From Tannerella sp. (GTDB lineage Bacteria > Bacteroidota > Bacteroidia > Bacteroidales > Tannerellaceae), in contig JAISGW010000111.1 of NCBI GenBank assembly GCA_031262895.1, forward strand, positions 1-7,172: 7,172 nt of DNA, given 5' to 3'. The notes beneath the pieces were generated by a model that was not told the origin of the DNA, did no database searches, and worked only from the letters and a program-made list of their open reading frames with translations. Position 1 is the first letter of the stretch. Each line of letters opens with the position of its first letter. This document shows positions 1 through 6,467 of the stretch, piece after piece. The translations under genes were made by a program, and so were the position numbers.

Positions 1-1947
1 TATTCCACTTGGATGGAAGCCTTGCCGGAACATCCGCAAAGCCTGCGTGCCGCAGCCGGATGGTTCGCTCTTGAATCGTATCCCGCCGACACGGCAGCCT
101 TCTTCGGCCTTCGCGACACGGAAGAACGTACGGTCGCCGTCTGCGTGGACCGCTTCGGCAAGCTCCTGCTCGGCCTTGGCAACGACGGCCACTATACTTA
201 CTTGCCCACGAAGGTACATCTGGAGAAATTCCACTGGTTGCGCCTCTTATTGGCCGACGACCCGAAAGGGCTTAGCCTCTATGCCGATGGGAAGAAGGCG
301 GGGACTGTAACCGAGAAGCTGTCGCCCATACAAAGCCTCATCCTTGCCAAGGACTATCGCAACAAGTATGTCGGGCGGATATTCGAAACCACTGCCATCA
401 ACGGCATCGTTTCCGATATCCGTCTTTACATGCAGCCGGTAGACAGGAAAAACGAAAGAGCCGCCCTCAAACATTATGGGAAGCTGACACCAGTGCTGGC
501 TATTCCTGCTGCCCGGTTTGCGGGCGACTTTAACCGCCCCAAATATCATCTACTGCCTGCCGCCAATTGGACCAACGAGATTCACGGCCTGCTACTCTAC
601 AAAGGCATTTACCATATCTTCAACCAGGAGAACGCCTCGAACCTCTTCCTCGGACAAATCAATTGGGGGCATTTTTCCTCGCCCGACCTCGTAAACTGGA
701 CGGAACAAAGGCCGGCCATCACACCGGAACCAGGCTACGATTGCAACGGAGCTTGGTCAGGTCATGCCGTCATCAACAAGAAAGGCATCCCCACGCTCAT
801 CTACACGACGGGAGGCGCCCGCATGAGAGTCGGTCTGGCTTTCCCAGCCGACAGCAGCCTCATTCGTTGGAAAAAATACAAGGGCAATCCGGTCATCCTC
901 GGCCAGCCCAAAGGTTTTACACGTACCGACCAGCGTGACGAATATGCCTGGCGGGAAGGCAACACCTGGTATCTGGCGCAGGGCTACGGCATCACCGGCG
1001 ACGGCGACAAGCCCGACCGCGGCACCATCCTGCTCTACAAGTCGCCCGACTTGAAGCATTGGACTTTCCTGCATACGCTCTTTGAAGGGAATCCTGCCAT
1101 AGACCACTCTGGCGTCTTTTGGGAAATGCCCATCTTCTTCAAGTTACAAGGTAAGTACGTCCTGTTGGTGAACAAGACACCGCAAAGGCGCTCCCCGGCC
1201 AGAGCCTTCTATTGGGTCGGCAGCTTCAAGAACGAACGCTTTGTCCCCGATAATCCGATACCGCGCAATCTGGAGGTCATTAACCGTCTGCTTTCACCTT
1301 CCATCGCCTTCGACAAAGAGGGGCGCTTGGTGGCCATGGCCATTATTCCAGATGAGATATCCTCGCGGGCAGCTTACAAGGCCGGCTGGACGCATCTTTA
1401 CAGCATCCCGCGTATATGGGAACTTCACGACGGGAAAATATGCCAGCGCCCCTACCCTGCTTTGCAGCAATTGCGTGACAAGCATTTTTCCTTCCCTGCG
1501 CAGACCGCTGCCGATAGCCTGCCGTTTCATGCGGGCAGTCATCAATTGGAAGTGGATCTGACCCTGAATCCCGGCAATGCCCGGCATTTTGGCTTTTACC
1601 TTTGCAAGAACGCTGACGGGACGGAATACACCCACATTTATTACGATGCCGACAAACACGAGATGGTCGTCGACCAAACTCATGCCACCCTGCGTAAGGA
1701 CATCTTCCACTGGGCGCAGAAGGACAGTTACGATTTACCCGCAAACAAGCCCGTACGCCTGCACCTGTTCATCGACGGTTCGGTGGTGGAAGTATTCATC
1801 AATGAACGGGATGCCTTCACAACCCGCATCTTCCCGTCCAAGGCCGACAGCAATCAAATCGGGCTTTTCTCGGAAGGCGGCACTCTGCGTTTGGAAAAGG
1901 CCGACGTCTGGACGCTACGGCCTGCTGACATGAAAACGAACTTTTAA
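1..1947 (+). CDS. GH32 family protein with LamG-like N-terminal region, 5'-partial; atypical active site
   Basis: Glycoside hydrolase family 32 (fructan/sucrose-cleaving) protein, incomplete at its 5' end. Frame 1 is open to base 1 (codons for Y-S-T-W precede the first ATG at 13), and that ATG has no ribosome site and falls inside a folded domain, so I treat it as internal. Residue numbers below count that Met as 1. Residues about 1-150 look like a LamG/concanavalin-type beta-sandwich. Residues about 175-480 are the GH32 five-bladed propeller and about 500-635 the C-terminal beta-sandwich (FIDGSVVEVF near 590). The usual W-x-N-D-P-N-G motif reads WTNEIHG (186-192), with Glu189 where the nucleophile Asp normally sits. 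The R-D-P motif reads RDE, keeping Asp309. The W-E-C-P motif reads WEMP, keeping acid/base Glu371. Hydrolysis of beta-fructan is inferred; altered specificity or loss of activity is possible. The signal peptide, if any, lies outside the window. The next gene starts 1 nt after its stop. Confidence 0.88.
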   Translation, partial: YSTWMEALPEHPQSLRAAAGWFALESYPADTAAFFGLRDTEERTVAVCVDRFGKLLLGLGNDGHYTYLPTKVHLEKFHWLRLLLADDPKGLSLYADGKKAGTVTEKLSPIQSLILAKDYRNKYVGRIFETTAINGIVSDIRLYMQPVDRKNERAALKHYGKLTPVLAIPAARFAGDFNRPKYHLLPAANWTNEIHGLLLYKGIYHIFNQENASNLFLGQINWGHFSSPDLVNWTEQRPAITPEPGYDCNGAWSGHAVINKKGIPTLIYTTGGARMRVGLAFPADSSLIRWKKYKGNPVILGQPKGFTRTDQRDEYAWREGNTWYLAQGYGITGDGDKPDRGTILLYKSPDLKHWTFLHTLFEGNPAIDHSGVFWEMPIFFKLQGKYVLLVNKTPQRRSPARAFYWVGSFKNERFVPDNPIPRNLEVINRLLSPSIAFDKEGRLVAMAIIPDEISSRAAYKAGWTHLYSIPRIWELHDGKICQRPYPALQQLRDKHFSFPAQTAADSLPFHAGSHQLEVDLTLNPGNARHFGFYLCKNADGTEYTHIYYDADKHEMVVDQTHATLRKDIFHWAQKDSYDLPANKPVRLHLFIDGSVVEVFINERDAFTTRIFPSKADSNQIGLFSEGGTLRLEKADVWTLRPADMKTNF

Positions 1948-1948
1948 T

Positions 1949-3904
1949 ATGAAACGGATTTCCTTACTTTCCTTCTCTATTCTCGCCGCCCTGCTGCTGC
2001 CGGCCTCACAAGGCGCGGCGCAATGGCGGCGTATGCCTCCCGCTAAATGGCTGCCGGCCTACCACTACTATCCTTCAGGCGACCCGACTGGATTGTTTTA
2101 CTTTGGCGGCAAATACTATGAAAACTGGGGTCGCGCCTCCAGCTCCGATTTCGTGCATTGGACTTTCACCAAGCAGCACCAGGCGAGACTGGGCGGCTCC
2201 GGCTCGGTAGTAGTTGACTGGGACAACAGCAGCGGCCTCGGCATTGACGGGCGACCGCCGCTCCTCTCCTTCTGGCACAATGAGGTGCAGCCGCTTCGGG
2301 AACAGGTCATCGGCATGGCGTACAGCAACGACACCGCCCGCACCTGGACCCGCTATAAGACTTTCCCGATACTGCGCATCCATTCGCGGGAGTTTCGCGA
2401 CCCGAAAATCTTTTGGTACGCACCCGATAAGAAATGGGTCATGGCCATCGGCTGGGCCGAAGTCCCCAAGATTATGTTTTTCCAATCAAAGAATCTGAAG
2501 GATTGGACATACATGAGCGCGTTCGGTCCTTGGGGTGCGACCAATGGCGTATGGGAATGTACCGACTTCTTTCCCCTACCGGTTGACGGCGACGTGAGCC
2601 GCATGAAATGGGTGCTGGTCATGGGTGTGCAACCTTTCAGCGAACAATATTTCATTGGGAACTTCGACGGCACCCGCTTCGTGATGGATTCCGACTTCGT
2701 CGCCTTATACAGCCGCGACCGTTATGAGCCGAAGGGGCAAGTGCTTTTCAACTTCGAGCACGGCCTTGACAACTGGACGATGCAAGGCGACGCCTTCTCC
2801 GAATCGCCGGCCTGCCAAGGCTTATATCGGCAAGGTTCCATCATGGGAAAAGAAGGACAATTCTACCTGAACAGTTTCCATAAGGAAGCGTCATCCATGG
2901 GAACCATCACCTCACCTGCATTCACTGTGTCGAAAGACTATTTGGACTTTAAGATAGGCGGCGGTTATGCGCCAGGCAAAGAATGCGTCAACCTTATTGT
3001 CAATGGGAAGACCGTGCGCACGGCAACTGGCCATAATTCGAACAACCTGCAATGGACGGGATGGGACGTGAGCGCCTTCCGCGGACAGCAGGCCCGCCTG
3101 CAATTCGTGGATTCCCTCTCTGAAGGCTACGGCTGTATCTTCGCCGACCAATTCGTTCTCTCTGATGAGAAGGCATTTCAGGAAAGGGAGAAATCCCTTT
3201 GGGTAGACTACGGTTCCGACTTTTACGCCCTGCGTTCCTGGAACAATTACGCGCCGGGCGAAAAGCGGCGCATTTGGTTAGCCTGGATGAGCAGCTGGCG
3301 CTATGCGGGCGACGAGCCTCTGAGTGGTGTTCAGTCCGTCCCTCGCGAAGTCAAACTGAAGACCTTTCCCGAAGGCATCCGCCTCGTACAACAGCCCATC
3401 CGCGAACTCCAATCCTTACGCGGCAAACACTTCCACGAAGGGACAAAAACAATAGAAGGAGTCTGGAAAGACAGTAAGTTCAAACCCTCGCGCAACGCTT
3501 ACGAACTCATCGCCGATTTCGAATTGGGCGATGCGGAAGAATTCGGCCTCAACCTCTGCGTGGGGAAAGGCGAGCGGACGGTCATCGGCTACAATGTCCC
3601 CTCCGAAACGCTGTACGTGGACCGTCGGCATAGTGGCGACAGTGCTTTTTCCGGCCTTTTCGCAAGAAAGGACGAAGGTCCGCTGAAGAACCGTAACGGC
3701 AAATGCCGCCTGCATATCTTTGTCGACCGCTGCTCGGTTGAGGTCTTCGGCAATGATGGCGAAACGGTCTTGTCGGAGAAAATATATCCCGATGCCTCCA
3801 GCCTCGGCATTGAATTCTTCGCCAACAACGGAAAAGTCACGCTTACTTCGGCCGACTTATATGAGTTGGGCGATATACCTTTGTATCAACAAACAAATAA
3901 ATAA
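1949..3904 (+). CDS. Secreted GH32 beta-fructosidase with a domain inserted in the propeller
   Basis: Predicted exported fructan hydrolase of 651 aa. Residues 1-24 form a Sec-type signal peptide (MKR, hydrophobic core, cleavage near QGAA/Q) with no lipobox Cys, so a soluble periplasmic or secreted enzyme is expected. The catalytic propeller begins almost directly after it. The nucleophile motif is GDPTG (Asp45), with Gly in place of the usual Asn before the Asp. The stabiliser motif FRDP (Asp151) and the acid/base motif WEC (Glu203) are intact. Residues about 265-410 are an extra beta-rich module placed between the FDGTRF strand and LWVDYGSDFYA, a junction that is continuous in ordinary GH32 enzymes. 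The GH32 C-terminal beta-sandwich follows (about 505-640, with DRCSVEVF). The protein is longer than a simple GH32 (about 500 aa) because of the insert. Substrate (levan, inulin or oligosaccharides) and endo/exo mode cannot be read from sequence. It starts 1 nt after the upstream stop, which favours this ATG. Confidence 0.92.
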   Translation: MKRISLLSFSILAALLLPASQGAAQWRRMPPAKWLPAYHYYPSGDPTGLFYFGGKYYENWGRASSSDFVHWTFTKQHQARLGGSGSVVVDWDNSSGLGIDGRPPLLSFWHNEVQPLREQVIGMAYSNDTARTWTRYKTFPILRIHSREFRDPKIFWYAPDKKWVMAIGWAEVPKIMFFQSKNLKDWTYMSAFGPWGATNGVWECTDFFPLPVDGDVSRMKWVLVMGVQPFSEQYFIGNFDGTRFVMDSDFVALYSRDRYEPKGQVLFNFEHGLDNWTMQGDAFSESPACQGLYRQGSIMGKEGQFYLNSFHKEASSMGTITSPAFTVSKDYLDFKIGGGYAPGKECVNLIVNGKTVRTATGHNSNNLQWTGWDVSAFRGQQARLQFVDSLSEGYGCIFADQFVLSDEKAFQEREKSLWVDYGSDFYALRSWNNYAPGEKRRIWLAWMSSWRYAGDEPLSGVQSVPREVKLKTFPEGIRLVQQPIRELQSLRGKHFHEGTKTIEGVWKDSKFKPSRNAYELIADFELGDAEEFGLNLCVGKGERTVIGYNVPSETLYVDRRHSGDSAFSGLFARKDEGPLKNRNGKCRLHIFVDRCSVEVFGNDGETVLSEKIYPDASSLGIEFFANNGKVTLTSADLYELGDIPLYQQTNK

Positions 3905-3908
3905 AGGA
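3905..3908 (+). promoter_or_regulatory. Possible weak ribosome binding site for the third GH32 gene
   Basis: AGGA sits 5 nt before the ATG at 3914 within an A-rich spacer. It is the only well-spaced Shine-Dalgarno-like sequence I see at an internal start in this window; the others rely on near-touching or overlapping stop and start codons. Bacteroidota initiate largely without strong Shine-Dalgarno pairing and favour A-rich leaders, so its importance is uncertain. Confidence 0.4.
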
Positions 3909-3913
3909 AAAAC

Positions 3914-5587
3914 ATGAAACAGCTTTTATTCCTGTCGCTAATCATCCTCTCCGCCACCTTCCCCACTGCCTCGGCCAAGGAAATTTCCCTGAAGATTGAC
4001 AAACCTTACCTGAACCTGCCGGTTTCCATGCAGATGCCCCGCGCCCGCATGAGCTTCAGCATCGCAGGGCGGACGCGGCGCTCATTCGATATCCGCCTGG
4101 CCCAGGGACTGGCCGACTACTGGGTCTTTGCCGACGTAAGTGCCTTCAAGGGACAAACGCTCACTATCGACTATCCCGGTGAAGGCAATGGCCTATCCCA
4201 AATCTACCAGTCCGACCAACCGGCCGGTTCGGAAAACATGTACCGCGAAGCCCATCGCCCGCAAATCCATTTCACTCCGAAGCGCGGTTGGCACAACGAC
4301 CCGAACGGCCTCATCTACTACGAAGGCGAATACCATCTCTTCTACCAGCATAACCCCTACGAGAACGCTTGGGGGAACATGCACTGGGGACATGCCGTGA
4401 GCCGCGACCTGGTGCATTGGACGGAATTGCCCGAGGCGCTCTATCCCGACAGCCTCGGGACGATGTTCTCCGGCTCGGCGGTCATAGATTACCGGAATAC
4501 GGCCGGCTTCAACCGGGGCAAGACGCCCGCCATGGTCGCCATCTACACGGCTGACGGCCCGGAAAAGGAGGTACAATGCCTCGCCTACAGCCTCGACCGC
4601 GGACGTACCTGGACGAAATACGCGCACAATCCCGTCATCGACTCGAAAGCCCGCTGGAACGACCGCAATACCCGCGACCCCAAAGTCTTCTGGTACGCCC
4701 CAGGTAAACACTGGGTCATGGTGCTCTTCGAGAAGAACGGCAACAGCATCTACACTTCGCCCAACCTCAAGGACTGGACTTACCGCAGCCATACCGTGGG
4801 CTTCTGGGAATGCCCCGAACTCTTCGCCTTGCCCGTTGACGGCAACAAGAAGAACATGAAATGGGTGATGCTCGGCGCCTCGGGCACTTACATGCTCGGC
4901 AGCTTCGACGGGGAAACCTTCACACCGGAAGCAGGCAAGTATTACTATACTACCGGCACGCTCTACGCGGCCCAGACCTATAACAACATCCCCGCTTCCG
5001 ACGGGCGGCGCATCCAGATAGGTTGGGGGCGCGTCACGCATCCCGACATGCCCTTCAACAGCGAGATGCTTCTACCTACGCGTCTGACCTTGCGCACGAC
5101 CAAGGAGGGCGTTCGCCTGTTCAGCTATCCGGTCAAGGAAATTGAGCAATTGCAAACGCCGGTTGTGAAGCGCGGGCAACTCTCCGCCGAAGAAGCCGAC
5201 CGTCTGCTCCGGCCTTACGCACATACCGATGCCTTGCGTTTGAAGTTTACCCTCTGTCTCTCCGAAGCCACCGATGCCGGACTCTTCCTTGACGGCCAGG
5301 CTCTCCTGCGTTATGATATGAACGGCAACCAGGTTAACGGCGTCTTCTATTCGCCCAACGACCGCTCCAGCATGGAGCTGACGGTAGACCTCATCCTCGA
5401 CAAAACTTCCGTGGAAGGCTTCATCGACGGGGGCGCCTATTCCTACTCCATGGAACGCAAGGCTGAGGGCGGGCATTTCGGCTTCGGCAACCGCGGCGGC
5501 TTCCGCTTCTGGGGCACGAACCTCAGCATAAAGAATCTCGAAGTATATCAAATGAAATCTATTTGGAATGATACAAACGAACAATAA
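3914..5587 (+). CDS. Secreted GH32 exo-type fructanase (levanase/inulinase-like)
   Basis: Predicted secreted or periplasmic beta-fructosidase of 557 aa that releases fructose from levan, inulin or fructo-oligosaccharides. Residues 1-21 are a signal peptide (cleavage near TASA/KE, no lipobox Cys). Residues about 22-112 form a small beta-rich N-terminal module typical of Bacteroides GH32 enzymes (I believe Pfam DUF4980; name from memory). The propeller then carries all three canonical motifs: WHNDPNG (nucleophile Asp129), RDP (Asp255) and WECP (acid/base Glu299). Residues about 415-550 are a GH32 C-terminal sandwich, with DKTSVEGF in the usual D-x-x-S-V-E-x-F position. Of the three GH32 proteins here this one most resembles characterised exo-acting Bacteroides fructanases, so exo-hydrolysis is the best guess, though linkage preference (beta-2,6 or beta-2,1) is undetermined. 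It lies 9 nt after the previous gene with an AGGA sequence before the ATG, and ends 1 nt before the kinase start. Confidence 0.95.
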   Translation: MKQLLFLSLIILSATFPTASAKEISLKIDKPYLNLPVSMQMPRARMSFSIAGRTRRSFDIRLAQGLADYWVFADVSAFKGQTLTIDYPGEGNGLSQIYQSDQPAGSENMYREAHRPQIHFTPKRGWHNDPNGLIYYEGEYHLFYQHNPYENAWGNMHWGHAVSRDLVHWTELPEALYPDSLGTMFSGSAVIDYRNTAGFNRGKTPAMVAIYTADGPEKEVQCLAYSLDRGRTWTKYAHNPVIDSKARWNDRNTRDPKVFWYAPGKHWVMVLFEKNGNSIYTSPNLKDWTYRSHTVGFWECPELFALPVDGNKKNMKWVMLGASGTYMLGSFDGETFTPEAGKYYYTTGTLYAAQTYNNIPASDGRRIQIGWGRVTHPDMPFNSEMLLPTRLTLRTTKEGVRLFSYPVKEIEQLQTPVVKRGQLSAEEADRLLRPYAHTDALRLKFTLCLSEATDAGLFLDGQALLRYDMNGNQVNGVFYSPNDRSSMELTVDLILDKTSVEGFIDGGAYSYSMERKAEGGHFGFGNRGGFRFWGTNLSIKNLEVYQMKSIWNDTNEQ

Positions 5588-5588
5588 A

Positions 5589-6467
5589 ATGAAAAGGCCT
5601 GTCATCGTCGGGATAGGCGAGTTGTTATGGGACGTGTTCCCCGACAGGAAAAGGGCGGGAGGCGCCCCGGTCAACTTTGTTTACCATGCCTCGCAGTTAG
5701 GCGCCGAAGGCTACGCCATCAGCGCCGTGGGTAACGACGTCTTCGGCTCCGAAATCCTGCAGGAGCTGAAGCGTAACCATATCGGTCACCTGATAGAGAC
5801 CGTCGACCATCCGACGGGCAGCGTACGGGTGGAATTGGCCAACGGCATTCCTTCTTACACCATCACGGAAAAAGTAGCCTGGGATTACATCCCACTCACC
5901 CAGGCTTCCATCGAACTGGTACGTCGTGCCGACGCCCTCTGTTTCGGCACGCTGGCACAGCGCTCGGCCGTTTCGCGCGAGACCATCGCCACCTTGCTCG
6001 GCTACGCCCCCGCCGACGCCTTGCGCTTCTTCGACGTCAATATTCGCGAGAAATATTATTCCAAGGAACTCATCGCTTCCTGCCTGGAAAAGGCGGATAT
6101 CTTCAAGGCAAACGATGAGGAACTGGCGCTGCTCTCGGAGATGTTCGGACAAAGGGGCAAGCAAGAGGACGTTTGCCGCTGGTTTCTCCAAACCTACGGT
6201 CTGCGCTATTTCATTTTGACGGCCGGCAGCGAATACAGCGCCGTTTACGGAATCGAGGGCACTTCGGTCATCCCCACGCCGAGCGTCCGGGTGGCCGACA
6301 CGGTAGGAGCGGGCGATGCCTTCTCCGGCGCATTCACCTACGCCATCCTGACGGGCACTCCGCTGGCGGAAGCCCATGCCAAAGCCGTCGACATCGCCGC
6401 CTTTGTCTGCACCCGCGACGGTGCCTGGCCCGAATACGACCAACCCCATAAAACCCGGGAGCAATGA
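5589..6467 (+). CDS. Fructokinase (PfkB/ribokinase family)
   Basis: Cytoplasmic sugar kinase, 292 aa, that most likely makes fructose-6-phosphate from ATP and fructose. PfkB-family signatures are clear: an N-terminal strand with GIGELLWD (8-15), the sugar-binding GGAPVNF loop (24-30), a DVN strand near 155, an N-x-x-E-type KANDEE segment near 177, and the C-terminal signature DTVGAGDAFSG (237-247) with catalytic base Asp243 and its anion-hole glycines. The length is normal for bacterial fructokinases. I chose ATG 5589 over the in-frame ATG at 5568: the earlier start adds MIQTNNK, which the family does not need, and overlaps the GH32 gene by 20 nt. The 5589 start leaves a 1-nt gap identical in geometry to the first junction of the operon. 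Neighbouring fructanases and a sugar permease make fructose the likely substrate. A related hexose kinase activity cannot be excluded from sequence alone. Confidence 0.94.
   Translation: MKRPVIVGIGELLWDVFPDRKRAGGAPVNFVYHASQLGAEGYAISAVGNDVFGSEILQELKRNHIGHLIETVDHPTGSVRVELANGIPSYTITEKVAWDYIPLTQASIELVRRADALCFGTLAQRSAVSRETIATLLGYAPADALRFFDVNIREKYYSKELIASCLEKADIFKANDEELALLSEMFGQRGKQEDVCRWFLQTYGLRYFILTAGSEYSAVYGIEGTSVIPTPSVRVADTVGAGDAFSGAFTYAILTGTPLAEAHAKAVDIAAFVCTRDGAWPEYDQPHKTREQ
6464..6467 (+). other. ATGA stop/start overlap, kinase to transporter
   Basis: The start codon of the transporter (6464-6466) shares bases with the TGA stop of the fructokinase (6465-6467). This arrangement commonly gives translational re-initiation and roughly matched expression of the two proteins. 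A GGGAG run at 6457-6461 is only 2 nt from the ATG, which is too close for a standard ribosome site. Confidence 0.85.

Noticed and set aside
13..1947. Taking ATG 13 as the true start of the first gene
   Set aside because: The frame is open to base 1, there is no leader or signal peptide after this Met, and it falls within what looks like the first strands of a LamG-like domain.
4193..5041. Long minus-strand open frame (282 codons) opposite the third GH32 gene
   Set aside because: It lies antisense to a gene with clear catalytic motifs, its translation is rich in Val, Ala and Gly with no recognisable domain, and GC-rich coding DNA often leaves the opposite strand open.
5568..5588. Earlier in-frame ATG for the fructokinase
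   Set aside because: It adds seven residues not expected in the family and overlaps the preceding gene; the 5589 start matches the spacing seen elsewhere in the operon. It cannot be excluded fully.
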